From Toxotes chatareus (Eukaryota > Chordata > Actinopteri > Toxotidae): a DNA stretch of 64,000 nt. The position numbers and the translations under genes were made by a program. This document shows positions 11,991-24,101 of this stretch, piece by piece. How positions within the stretch are numbered: position 1 is the stretch's first letter; every line of letters starts with the position of its first letter. The notes under the pieces are model-generated. The model had not been told where the DNA came from, searched no databases, and saw only the letters and a list, made by a program, of their open reading frames with translations. The stretch covers positions 3,658,001 to 3,722,000 of the forward strand of contig CM028896.1 in NCBI GenBank assembly GCA_016801885.1, given 5' to 3'.

Positions 11991-12410
11991 CATTGTAGTT
12001 CCCTCTCTCACTCTCTCTCATACTCTCTCTTCATCTCTCCCACTATTCTAGACCTGTCACACAAAAATTCTGGGTCTCGCAAAAGAGGATCTTTGTCACA
12101 GGAGGGTACGCACATACACACACACAGAAATGTGATGAGGGACAATGACATCCACTGGCATGGTTGCTAGGCTGCAGACGCTGTAGTAATTGCTATTTGG
12201 TTGTGTTAGTAGCCTTCCTGTTGCTTTGTGAGTGAGTGAGTGTGTGTGCGTGTGTGTGTGTGCGTGTGTGTGTGTGTGAGAGTGCCCTCCTGTGACAAAG
12301 ATCCTCTTTCGCGACACCCAGAATTTTTGTGTGACAGGTTTCGAATAGTGGGAGAGAAGAAGAGAGTATGGCTTAGGGGGAGTATGAGAGAGCACGCAAG
12401 AACCACAATC
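11991..12410. repeat. large imperfect inverted repeat (foldback element)
   Basis: The left arm 11991-12106 is the reverse complement of the right arm 12285-12410. The inner 85-90 bases (12019-12106 against 12285-12371) are about nine-tenths identical and include the block ACACAAAAATTCTGGGT on one arm and its complement on the other. The outer parts are more diverged. The spacer of about 180 bases carries CA on the left and GTGAGT/GTGTGT on the right, so the microsatellite halves are also roughly complementary. It could be a foldback-type MITE or a local inverted duplication. No terminal duplication of target sequence was identified. Confidence 0.8.
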
Positions 12411-12420
12411 ACAAACTGAC

Positions 12421-12682
12421 GTTTGTGTGTGTGTGTGTGTGTGTGAGAATTCATGTCATTCAGTGCTGTGTGTGTTAGTAGTAAATTCTCTTGCTATGAC
12501 ATCAAAATGAAGGCCATTTCTTCCCTTGTCGCCAAGTATGCAAGTATATTGATATACATATACACCTACCTATACACACACACACACGCTGCATGGATGC
12601 ATGCAATTAATAAACATCCAATCAGACTGTGGCATGTACAACAATATTGAGCAGGTCCAGTTGATTCTGATTTTGTATCAAT
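12421..12682. other. interval between foldback repeat and Tc1 fragment
   Basis: It contains a short (GT)n array (12424-12445) and a CA array (12577-12588). From about 12615 the sequence may be the 5' untranslated part of the Tc1 copy. Confidence 0.4.
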
Positions 12683-13092
12683 ATGGCAAGAGGAGAAGAT
12701 CTAAGTGCCTTTGATAGAGGGTTCATTGTTGGGGCACAGATGGCAGAAGCTTCGGTCATAAACACTTCATTAGGAACAGTAACTAAGGTGACATCTGCAT
12801 TTAGATCTATGGGAAAGACATCAGTAAAGTAAGGGGTGGAAACTGTGGTCGACAGTGCACATTTGATGACCGTGATGCTCGTGCATGAGTGCGATATGTA
12901 TGGAAAAACAGAAGAGCGGCTCTTCCTAATGTCAATACAGGACGTGATCAGACTGTGTCTGCAAGAACAGTCCGTCAACAACCACAAAGAGGGATATTAT
13001 CGCAGGGTTGCATCATATAAACCCCTTGTTAGAAAGATGAAGGCACATTTGAGAGTTCAGTGGTGCAAAAACCATCAAGGGAATCTCTTTTG
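12683..13092 (+). pseudogene. Tc1/mariner-type transposase fragment, decayed
   Basis: A start at 12683 gives MARGEDLSAFDRGFIVGAQM, then GTVTKVTSAFRSMGKTS, in one frame. After an in-frame TAA and frame changes, the series continues with CTFDDRDARA, VRYVWKNRRAALPNV, GYYRRVASYKPLVRKM and RVQWCKNHQ. This is the order of the N-terminal paired-type DNA-binding domain of Tc1-like transposases of fish (from memory of the family), which ends just before the DDE catalytic core. No DDE core or terminal inverted repeats were seen, so it is a truncated, inactive copy inserted antisense to cntfr. Confidence 0.85.
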
Positions 13093-16000
13093 GGCTACAT
13101 GTACATATACAGGTATTGGTAATTCCTGGTAATTTATGACCTAGTAACAAATCCATCCATCACCTATCTATCCATCTATTTGTCTGTTTATCTTTTATGC
13201 ACATCTCATTCAGTTTAAAATCCAGTTTTTCACATTAGAAATCCTACTGGGAAGAACCAGATCCTCTTGGAGCCTTGGCTGCTCTGAATGGCATAACTCG
13301 TTTAGGCAGATGGTTTTGGTCTCTGCTTGATTTGGCCTGCCAACGCTGGGCTCACTGCATTTTAGATTAGCTTAGTCATGTGTCATGGGAGAAAGAGGAA
13401 TGTAAATAAAATGGTAGGACAAAGTCATAGAGAGACAGAGACAGAGACGCTGTGGTGCCTTTTTGTCCAGACCAGCTGTCGTGGCCAACGGTAATGCAAT
13501 TGTGGTGTAATATTTTTATCTGGCGCTCTGAAGCTATACCAATGTATGTACATGCTGGTGTGTATGTGGCTGTATGCAATTAGAAAATTGTGCGCTGTAA
13601 ACTGAATATGCAATTTTATGTATATGTAATTGAGTTCAAAGTGCATACATTTGCCTGTAAAGCATGTGCACTTGAACGTCTCTCTAAAAGTATGTGTGTA
13701 ACTTAGTGCCAAGTTGTGATAAGTATACTGTGCCTTAACCCATTAACAGTTTTGTTTCCTTATAAGCAGCTTAGCTTTGCTTGTGCGTCATTTTACACAC
13801 ATTTGTTTAAAATCCATCACGGCATATTTGATATCTTCGAAAACTTCTGGATCTCTAAATTTAAAATAAAGTTCAGTGAAAACAAAGTAGTTTTCAAAAT
13901 AAAAAAAAGTAATAAAAAACAGAGACTGTGAGAGAAAGCACAAGAGCCTGTGTGTGTTCTGCATGTGTGTGTGCATATATCTGTGAATGGGTGTGCGCTA
14001 TATTGCAGTTCTATTTGATTACACACAACCTCCAGTCTAGTTTATACAATCACTGAGATTAACTTACTGACTACTTTTATAGTTTTACTTTGTATCTGTC
14101 TTTCTTCTCGCCCTCCCATCCTCTCTCTAATAGTCCCTGGTTGGGAGCCGCTCCTAAACATGAGGTAGTGAATTGGATGGTGGTGGTTTGTGGGGGGGGG
14201 CGAGTTCACACACACACACACACACTGCACAAAACAATGATGCCCTGGCATTCCAGGAATGTCTCTGGGCCAATTGGAAACAGGCGTGTGTGAGAGATGA
14301 ATGAATGAAAGGGGCATGAATACCTTATGAGAGCATCAGGAGTTGATAAGTGAGAGAGAGAGAGAGGGAAAGAGAGAGAGAGAGCGTGTGAGAGGCAGAG
14401 AACAAAAGGTGAAGAGAGACCAAAAGGAAAGAAAAAAACTGAGATGTGTAGGCAAAAAAAAAAGGTCAGAATAGTTAGATTATCAAACCAAAAACACAAG
14501 ATCCAATCAGTAATAAACTAGAATCGTCCTTTCAAAGGACTGTAAACAGGGGGAAGGAGATGTTGAAAGCTTTGTATTGACCTCAGCAGCTCTGCAGGTC
14601 AGACACAGGAAGACGACCATTATACCTGGACACTTATACCGCCCCCCACCCTCCGGCCTGTCTCTCACTCTCTCTCATACCCACACGTTCACTTTGCCAC
14701 CTGACATCACAAATCTTACTCAAAGCTGGGGAATAACAGCTTGTGTTTCACAGGAAATAAAAACATGATTCTCAAGCAGCTTCACACGTATAAACACAAT
14801 CTCACCTCGAGCGCTTTCTACCTGACTATTCTGACTTCTCAGCTGCTAAAACCTCTGATGGTAAAGACTGCTGATGTTCTGAGATAGGTAGACTCACTAA
14901 ATTCACCCAATATTTTGGGATCTCTGTGTATAAGTCTGAGTTTTTATTGTGATAGCCCAGCTATGAAATGGAAAGTTTTCATTCCCAAAAAGTGCTAAGT
15001 GAATAATCATTACCCAATGTTCAGTGGGTTTACATTTCTGCAAAAAGAAAGAAAAAAGTTGAAAAAGCCCAAATTGCAGCATTTTTTTTTTTTTGGGGGG
15101 GGAGACAACTATTACCTCTTAGCAGGAGGGCAAATTCTTTCACTGCCCCGGATTTGGCATTCTACTAGTTTCTCTTCCCTTTTTCTCTTTCTCTTGCTCC
15201 CTGCTGTTAGCTTAACAATTTCCAACAATTTTCTGCTTTCTCTGCCTCTTTCTTTCTTCTAGTCAATATACATGGTAACGGCTGCGTCACATCCTCAGTC
15301 AGGTGAAGAGGACTATGGTATGAAATAAGACAAACAAAAAGCAACATCCTAAAGCCAAAACTCCCTCAGACGTCTGACACTGTATTGTACAATTTTTTAT
15401 TTGTATTTGTATGTGGCTTGGTCCTTTCCAGTGAGCTTAACTTGCCTCAGATCTCTGCACAAACTAGTAGCATTGAATCCAGAAGCTTAGGAGAGGCCAG
15501 GCATTCCTTTCACATTACTTCATTCTTACCATGTTTTTTTTATTATTTATCTTGACAGCGCAGTGAAGATTGCCAGGAAAGATGGAGAAAAGCACAGTGC
15601 CACTCGTGAGTGATTTGTTCATTTAAAAGTAATCTTCTTAGTGAAACTGGGAATTTCACTTTTCAAGCTGTAGCCTCACGTGCCTGGATGTTTAGCCACT
15701 CACTTTTTCCAATTCTTTTTTTTAGTTGCTGCGTTACCACTGCAACAAAAGGTTTGGTTAGGGCCACTGCAAGGATGAACAAAAGCACTTTTAGATTTCG
15801 GTTTTCCAGATATAAGTGTTTGCCGAGAAGAAATTAATCTTTTCAAGTTAGAGATCGAATGGTCTCGAACTCCGTCAGAACAGGGCCTGGATGAGGATTA
15901 ATTGCCTTTGTCATGGGCACCGCTGGAGGTCAAACACTTTGGCTAACAGGGGATGAAGTCTAGCACCGTTTCACACTGTAAGTAACACAGGGTGACACTG

Positions 16001-16692
16001 AAAAACTAGGGTATCAATAGTCATCATCTTTCTCTCCCTGGAGGGAGATGGAGGGCAGACCAATTATTTCCCTCTGCTCTTCCTTTGCCACATATCTGAC
16101 CAAGTTGCCAATCATTCTTTGTGTCAGGTATGGGTCAAATCCTTAATACTTTCTACATAGCCCTTTGTTGTACTGTAAAAGACATAATAACTCTCTTTGT
16201 ACTTTTTTTTTCCTGACTCTATACCACCCCCATAACGACATCTGCCACACTTGTACTTTACACTGAGGCACGGTGAAGGGTAAAGTATGAGTACATCACG
16301 CTGATGCTGGACGAGACACTTGAAGAAAGTTGCAGGTGAAGAGATGGAATAACGGGGAAAGCTATTGAGGTCATCGTAATGCCCACACACTAATGAAACT
16401 AGAAATTGCCATTCCATCACTGGAAAATCCTGTCAGTGCTACTAAGCAGTAGGCAGCATTTTACCGTGCAAAATTGAAATTTGAGTGTGTTAAAGCTGTT
16501 GAGTTGAGATGTCTCTAGTCTCACTAAGAGGTAAAGCTCGATGTCACCATGGCAATAATAGCCTGAGGCTCTGTCAGAGCCGCGACAATTGCCTCTCAGC
16601 TGCAGTGTCGGTGATGGTGACATGAGTGACAGGCTGGGATTGACCAATCAGAGGTGTCAGTCTGCCAAATGTACAAACAGCTAACTGCCATC

Positions 16693-16695
<3 letters not shown>
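13093..16695. other. intronic stretch without genes
   Basis: Contains ATCC/ATCT-type simple sequence (13150-13200), a CA array (14210-14226), purine-rich runs (14350-14440) and a T14-G8 run near 15081. Open frames of 60-100 codons overlap one another on both strands and show no domain. Confidence 0.6.
16543..16660. promoter_or_regulatory. candidate regulatory block with near X-box and CCAAT-type motif
   Basis: GTCACCATGGCAAT differs from the X-box consensus only at the last base. It is followed by a small hairpin (GGCTCTG-T-CAGAGCC), CAGCTG and, near the end, GACCAATCAG, a CCAAT-box-like motif. The block is free of simple repeats between repeat-rich flanks. Regulatory role is inference. Confidence 0.25.

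Positions 16696-16731
<36 letters not shown>
16696..16731. repeat. (AG)n microsatellite
   Basis: AG array of about 18 units, followed by GGGAGGG-type purine sequence. Confidence 0.96.
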
Positions 16732-16736
<5 letters not shown>

Positions 16737-16842
16737 AGAGGGATGAGACAGGCAGGTACCACCTGAATCCCCCCAACGTTAGAATCAAAACAGCTGACTC
16801 CGTTAAATTTAGCTGTCAGATCCAAAGCTGGACGGGACAGAC

Positions 16843-16906
16843 ACGACAGACAGACAGACAGAAAGAAAGACAGAAAGACAGACAGGCAGGCAGGCAGACA
16901 GAGAGA
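16843..16906. repeat. (ACAG)n / (GAAA)n / (GGCA)n variant tetranucleotide array
   Basis: Tetranucleotide repeat drifting through ACAG, AAAG and GGCA variants, about 64 bases. Confidence 0.9.
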
Positions 16907-19900
16907 AATCAGAAGTGTCTGGCTTATAAAGCTGGAGGCCATCATTGTGAATTCAGCCAGCTGCTTTGTGCAGGAGCACTATGTGCTGTCTTTTTACATG
17001 CACCGTGTTCTCTTTATGGAGTTATGAAAGGTGTCACATTACTGTGGAGGCACAAAGGTTCGTTCTGCACAGTCTGAAACCTTTAGATACACATATAGAC
17101 TGATAAAGAAAGGGCAAACAGGCATCTGCACACACACACACAGACACACATGCTGTGACTGCCTGAGAGCAAAAGAGCAGGCTGGAGCACACATACAGCA
17201 CACAACCAACAAAACCAAACAAAAAGAGAAAGACGGTATTTCATGCAGTTCTCTGCACCTTGGGGCAACTATAACAGTGATTCTTGGTAATACTGTAATG
17301 CTATTCTAATGGAATGTTTGCTTAGAGTCTTTAAGCCTCATGGTTTCAATCAGGTCCTCCACACACCAGCTGTGCACTAGCTGATCTAGCCCAGGCTCCA
17401 GCCAAGCTGGAAGATCTCAGCTCTTGGCAGCATGAGCTGAGAGTAGAACTGTCATCTCTGTAGCATCCAGAAAGAAGAAAAGAAAATCTATTATCACTGC
17501 TGTTTACATAATGTACGTGTCAGTTAGCTAATGATACTGTAGGTGTGCCATTAAGACGTGCTCTGGTAAACTGAGGTCAGGGCTGGGTAACAATTCAGAT
17601 TTGTTTTAGATTTTAGATTTGGCATGCTGGATCTACAGGGAAAGCTGAAGATTCTGCCTGACCGCAGTTTGGCGAGTATCTCAGCTGTCAACACGCATTT
17701 TGCCTGGATTAGGGCTGAGGCTATAACTGAAAACACTGTGATTTATCATCACTTTATGGCAACATATAATCATGATATAATTATACTGTGTTACTGATTC
17801 AAAATTCTGGGATATTCGAAGAAAACTGCAATGAAAAACAAATTTAATGAGATAATACTGGAGGTACTGGAGCGTTTGCTGACTTGCTGAAGTACTTGAA
17901 ACTGGGGGTAAAATTGATCCTTATTTGGATAACAAAGAGGATGCATCAACCCTGTAGAAGTAACTCAGGGGACAAATAAAAAGGCTGACTTAGGCTCATG
18001 TCTTCAGTAGAATCAATGTCAACTCAGAAAATTTGCAAAGTGCTACCAATGACAAGGAAGAATCTGTAAGTAACTCAAAATTAGAGTAAAGAAACCAAAG
18101 CAGACGACTTCCCCAACCCTCGCTAATGATCCAGTCATCATACATTATGGCAGCTAATGTGAACAGACTTTGTTAATAGCATGTCCATATATTATAGAAT
18201 AATTCTAAATGACATGTTATAAGGGGATTAGAATTCATACCGGTCTTGTACAACTAATGTGGTGCTGAAATCTGATGTGACCTTTTTGCCTCTGAAGTTG
18301 TTAAATTCACTTCAGCCCAGACTACAATGACCTGGTCACTGTGCATCACAGATGTGATTTATTGCTTGTCAACAAAGAGCAAGCTTCACATCGGGGAAAT
18401 GACAGCGAGAAGAATTAAGGACATATCCCATCTGATGCGCCATAACATGTCCTTCTGTGAACATCCCAAGGAAAAACTGTATAATCTTAGAATATAATTC
18501 CCTCGTCCTTGAGAGAAAATGTCCCTAAATTTCCAGTTCTGGAGGCAAGAATGGGCAAAGAGGGGAGCAACTGTAAATTGAGGTAATAAAACAAGTAGGA
18601 GTCGGCCTACATGGTTCGATGGAGGAACAAACAGTGATCTCATTCCATCAGCAGCCTTTTGGCACAGGCACAACCACAACAGGATGCTCTTATCGTACCT
18701 ATGCTCATTCCTTTGAGTCTGGTTTTGGATTCAACAGCAAAGACACACAAACACACAAGCTGACGCTCCAAGTTTGGAGCATAACCCTGAATCAGAGTGA
18801 TGGGATGAAGTGATGCATTCTTTTCCTAGATGGTTTTTTTTCCCCCAAACTTTTATTCTTCTCTGGCTTCAGCTAACTCCACCTCCTGAAGTTGATTCTG
18901 TCCAAAAAGCATCAATTTTTTGATTTATAACAACTGTGCCTAACCACCTTGGCCTTTTTTGACCCTTTAAAATTAAGTTTACTCAAGATTCTTTGTCAGA
19001 AGTTTAAGTTCCAAGCACCTCAACCAGTGTTCTGCAATAAATAAGCACATAAAAGGAATAAACCTAGAAAAACAGCGTTTGTATAGTTTCTGTTTTTCAC
19101 CTTCTCCTCTTAAAATCATCTGGTGACCCCCCCCAGATTTATCTTAAAAGGTCCAAAGATGCTTTCCACTATCACTACCCTTGGTGTAAGTTGACAGACT
19201 CATTCTACTGATTCATTCTGATAAGAAATGGTAACAACCTTGTAGTTTTTATACGTACACAGATGCTGTAATACATATTTTGAACTGATCATTTCCACTG
19301 TGGTGTTCTGGATGGCGGTTCCTATTTCAAAGATCACTGCTGAAGAGTTATTTTTTTAAAGCACCAAATGCTGGGTGTATCACATGAAGATCAATAGTTT
19401 CTCTCTTTCATAGTTAGGGGGAAAGGCTGGAGGCAGGGGAGAGTACACCATGTATCTTCTCTTTCTCAGTCTTTTTATGTGTCCCCCTCTCTGTCCCTTT
19501 TATCTGTTTCTCTCTTTTCTTCTCCCCAATCACCTTTACTCATTGCTTCCCCTCTCTATCTCTTCCACATCCTCCTTTTTTTGTGGTGAGTTCAAATCAT
19601 GGGTATCAACCAACCTCAACCTCAACCCTCGTGACCTATCATTAGTTGATTACAAACAGCTTTACTGGCACTCGGTGCCTCAACTATATTACAGGCTTGG
19701 AAATGGCAACCTGTCATTATATTTTATCAGCCAAGCTGTTTTAATGGTGTTGGATTGCTGAATCATGTGTGAATAAAACCATTAAAGGAGAGGCAGGCAG
19801 ACGGTGAGGGAGACATAGGGTGCTCTGGGGTGCTGTGGGGTGGGGGGTAGGGGGGTCAGAGATTAAAGGCAACAGAGGAACAGAGCAAAAAGAGAAAGTG

Positions 19901-20149
19901 AGTGGGCAAGACAGAGAAAAAGAGGATAAATGACACTCATTGTTCCTTCCTCTTGCTGTCAGTTCTCAGTAATGCTAATCATTAGGCTAATCTGACAGGA
20001 TGGTGTACACACACACACATACACACACATCATATCCCCTAGCCCCCCGCCCTGTGTTGCATTCCAGTGCCCAGTGTCAATGAGAGGGAACCGCCACATT
20101 ACATGGTTGTTTGTTCTCTTTGTACGCTCGCCTGCAATGCTATTAGGAC

Positions 20150-20151
<2 letters not shown>
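16907..20151. other. intronic stretch without genes
   Basis: Mostly unique AT-rich intron with short CA runs (17127-17150, 20006-20030), a hairpin at 17415-17442, a pyrimidine-rich run (19460-19570) and a G-rich block (19818-19856). No exon recognised. Confidence 0.6.
19818..19856 (+). other. potential G-quadruplex motif
   Basis: Five runs of three to six G separated by loops of 1-6 bases (pattern GGG-N6-GGGG-N6-GGGG-T-GGGGGG-TA-GGGGGG). On the plus strand this satisfies the usual G-quadruplex pattern. It is on the antisense strand of cntfr. Confidence 0.6.

Positions 20152-20213
<62 letters not shown>
20152..20213. repeat. (GT)31 microsatellite
   Basis: Uninterrupted GT array with GT-rich continuation to about 20240. 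Confidence 0.97.
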
Positions 20214-20217
<4 letters not shown>

Positions 20218-20240
20218 CTGTGAATGTGTGTACGTGTGTG

Positions 20241-22300
20241 AAAGTGAACATTAGGACCAAGTATTCTTTTTTTTCTTTCTTAAATAGAAGACAAAGATTA
20301 ATTTTTTACATTTATGATGAAATCATGGTGTTGAAACAGATTTCTATGGAAGGAAATACACTAAATCTGCCAGGTTTACTGACTGTATGTACTTTTGTTG
20401 CCATGCAGAAACAGCAGCTGCTGTTACTCCATCCTGAGAATTTGATTAAAAGCAGACTGAAATGAAAAAAAAAAATATTGCTCCACTTCTGGCTTTGCTT
20501 TAATGAAGGAAGTTCTTTGATTTAAAACATATTTTTTCATTCTGAGATTTACTGTCATACGTTTTATACTAAGCCTGGCAGAGTGTCATAACTAAGTATG
20601 ATTAGTTTTTTTTCCCCTTATAGTCATGGTTTGTAAACATGGATGTAAAATGAGTTTTTAATTTCAATTACACTGGGCTATAATCCGCTCTCCTTTTCCT
20701 GGAAGATCAGTAGGTTTCACTCTGGCCTTGAAGGGGCGCTCTTGGTGCACTGCTTAGCTTTGAAAGCAAATAAATTAAAGGGGGATTTGGAACAGTTGCT
20801 GTGGTGATAAAAAAGGTTGGGGTCAGTGCATTCGCCACATTATGATTTTATAAACTTTCTCTTCTACAACTTAACATTTGCAACTGTGAAAGTTCACTTT
20901 CATACAATCCAGCTTTCTTAAATCTAAACATCCTCTTTTCCATAGAGAGTAAACAGAAAAAGAAAAAAAAACAGTTAAAAAAAAAAGTTCTCCACAGCAC
21001 CAAATGATTCTCACTTTCAGGCCACACAATCTTGGGCTTATGTGGGATGCAGAACCATTAAATAAGTGTGTGTTTGTGAGTGTGTGTGTGTCCCAAGGGA
21101 AAAGAGGGATCTTGGTTTAGAATAGGTAACAGTGGAATGTAATTGAGCTGAAAATTGAAAAGTGGAGCCATAGCAAAGCCAAGCTGGTGTGCATGTACGT
21201 GTGTAAGTCAAGAGTGTGTGCTGCGCAGATGTACTTCGTAACGTGTGTCTATGTGTGCTTTCGTGCGCATGTATGTGAGTGTGTGTGTGTATGTGTGTGT
21301 GTACCTGTGTTTGTTTGTGTTTTAAAACCAGAGTGGGATGCCAGTGTAATCCTTGCACAGCCGGACCCCCAAGGATAACAGAATTTACTGCTGAGTGGGT
21401 GAGCCACACAGGCATGCATACAAGAGCACGCCCACACACACACGTACGCACAAGCACACACACACACATGTACGCACAGCCCCATGCCAACTACCTGAGA
21501 GAGTAAAGAAGAGGATGAGAGCATGCTGAGTCTCGCTCCCCTTCTCCCCAGAAACACTCACTTGGAAAATTGGAAAGAGCTTTGTCGTCTCCTCCAGGCA
21601 TCACTCATGAAGGTTCATTTTACAGTGTATACATACAATAATGTACATGCTGTTACTTTTTTTAGCATATATATTTTGTCTAATCCCAAATCTCCTTGAA
21701 TAAATAGGTGGCGTCATCAAGCTTTGACAAAGTATAACCCTGAGTCCACGATTAGCATGAGCCAGAAAACCTCAGATGTAAACAAGGACACAGTGTGTGA
21801 TAGAGGTGACGCTTCCTGTAGTGTTGCAAGGATGAGATTATCCTGATTTAACATCCCATCTCTGAGCAGTGACATGACAACTAACGCAATCTCCAAATTC
21901 ACATAATCTCATCTGACAAATACAGGTGGAGCTGCTGTAATTGCTGTGAACAGCTGTCTGAATCAGCGCCCTTTTCATACTTTTGTACGCGGCCGATTTC
22001 TCACCTCACATCTGCCGAACAGCCAATTTTAGTAAAAATGCAAGAAATGAAATGTGACATTTAGAGTCACCGCTATAATTTTCCAGTTTGATCATCAGCA
22101 GCAAAGACTTATAACCATGTTTTTTTTAATGATATGTCATTTTATGCTATTTACTCTGTGTCTCAAGATGTATCAGGTACTCAGTTGATTTCTTGCCAAT
22201 TTCTCATTTTCTTTAAATTACCCAGTGCTTTATGTGATGTTCTATACAAAGAGGTGCCTTGCTGTTAAGGAAACTGGATGTTACACTGAGTTTAGGTGTT
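20241..22300. other. intronic stretch without genes; interrupted GT/CA clusters
   Basis: AT-rich intron. Between 21185 and 21478 an interrupted GT-rich cluster on the left is followed by an interrupted CA-rich cluster on the right. Open frames there are repeat translations. Confidence 0.6.
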
Positions 22301-22602
22301 TAGTGCTGGGCAAGTTACTTGAAAAATACCACCACAATACATTATGTATTACACAATAAAAATAATTAGTTTACTGATTACTCATCAGCTGAAGTAATTC
22401 GTTACATTACTTGTTATTAATATAATTAATAATAATATAATTAATAATTATTAATAGTGTCTTTAAACAACTCATAAACTTCCACATGGACACATCACAT
22501 CTTCTGTATTTAAGAACAAGACACTGTGGTTTAACAAAACTATTTCAAAATGTAATCCATTACACTTCTTGCTACTGAAAAAAAAAAAATCACATTACTG
22601 AA
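22301..22602. mobile_element. GTTACT-rich MITE-like DNA transposon remnant
   Basis: It starts TAGTGCTGGGCAAGTTACTT and contains repeated AGTAATTCGTTACATTACTT and TGTAATCCATTACAC motifs, with an AT-rich (TAAT)n centre at 22418-22455. Internally repeated 'GTTACTNNTTACT' sequence opening with TGTTGGGCAAGTTAC is, from memory, typical of short non-autonomous elements in fish and other vertebrates. Clear terminal inverted repeats and target duplications were not identified, so the borders are approximate. Confidence 0.45.
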
Positions 22603-23045
22603 CATGTTAGTAAGTGAACACTGTGGGTGTTTCATCCCCACTATCATGTAGCATCTCACATTCTGACTTTTTAGTAGGACGCCCCTAGTGTTCAAGTAAA
22701 TGATACAACCTTGCTCACTAAGGCAACACTTAAAACTGATGCATGTGGGCTCGTTTGGTATCAGTGCACACTTCAGTCTACCAGGCCAGAGGCTGCCCTG
22801 CCTCTGTCATTCTCTTTTTGCTCAACATGAAACAGAATCACCGTGTTTGTTTGACAATTCTGGCAGGTGGTCGGCTCAGAAGGAAAGAAAGAAAGAAAAG
22901 AAAAAAGTCCAGCTTTTCGCTGCATCTCTTCTTACATTTTTTTTCTCTCTCCAGCTTTCTCAGTTCCTCCCCACTCACCTTTTATCTGTTCTACTATCCC
23001 ATCCTTTGTGTCTGAGTGTGCGCTTGTATCTGTGTAAGTTCATGC

Positions 23046-23048
<3 letters not shown>

Positions 23049-23090
<42 letters not shown>
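23049..23090. repeat. (TG)21 microsatellite
   Basis: Uninterrupted TG array. Confidence 0.97.
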
Positions 23091-23091
<1 letters not shown>

Positions 23092-24057
23092 TCTACAGAG
23101 AGGGGGTATTTGACTGCCTGATAAGCGAGTCACACAGGCACTGACAGCTTCATCCATCAGCATGTCTGCCTGACGGACAGGCCTCTGTAGAGAGGTCACA
23201 CTCCACACGCATATGTGTGTGTGTGTGGTCAGACATAAATATTCCACTATTGGGATGCACACACAGAGACTCAGCCTTAGTCAGAATATCAATATGATTC
23301 TCTGCTCTCCTCTGAAGCTACCTTTTCTTTCTCCCTACCTACACTTTTAAGTTGTGCCTTCTCCACATTCCCTCCACATACCCTCCTAACCTTGACATGA
23401 GTCAAGGTGAAATCACGTCATCACGTTTACATGTTTATTCCATCCATTCATCACACACTGGCAATGCCGGCATGTGTTTTTTTTTTTTTTTTCCATTCAG
23501 CAGCTTGACAACCTTGGGAACTTCACTGTGTTCCATATCCATTTGTTCACTCGCGCACACAAATGACAATATCGGGATGTGAGAACATGCATGCCAGTGT
23601 GGTGTAGGAAGAAAGAATGCTGTCACTCATTTCCCTAGAGGATCAAAATAGTTCCCAAACAGCCAACAAGGACGTGCTCCTTGGCAACAGAAGAAGCTAA
23701 AGGAAGTAAAGAGGAAACTGACCCCTAATTTCTGGACAAATTGACCCCTACATTTTTTAAGATCTCTGAATGCATTTTTCTCATTCACGGACAACTTTGT
23801 TATGGGAACATGATGCATTCATATCAGTTACATCATTGTGATTGTGAGATAATGCCTTTGAGAGGACCTGACATAGGGAACGCATCAATAACTGGCCCCA
23901 TAGTAACTCAACAGAGACTTGATCTAACCAGGTCATCGAGTCAGAGTCCAAGCTACACATCTGTATTTTTAGTGACTCACACCTGTTTGGTAAAGGCTTG
24001 GGTCTTTGCTTGAGGTTATGTTACAAAATACTGGTTCAGTTTTTATGTCACTATTCA

Positions 24058-24101
24058 CAGTCAGTCTCATGTCCTTAAGGTTAAGGACATGAGACTGACT
24101 G
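24058..24101. repeat. perfect inverted repeat, 21-base arms, 2-base spacer
   Basis: Arm 24058-24078 is the exact reverse complement of arm 24081-24101, with only GG between. The centre reads CTTAAGGTTAAGG. It is not a simple repeat. It could extrude as a cruciform or fold in RNA, but the loop is too short for a normal microRNA precursor. Confidence 0.95.

Noticed and set aside
24058..24101. possible microRNA precursor
   Set aside because: A two-base spacer and perfect arms do not fit a Drosha/Dicer hairpin.
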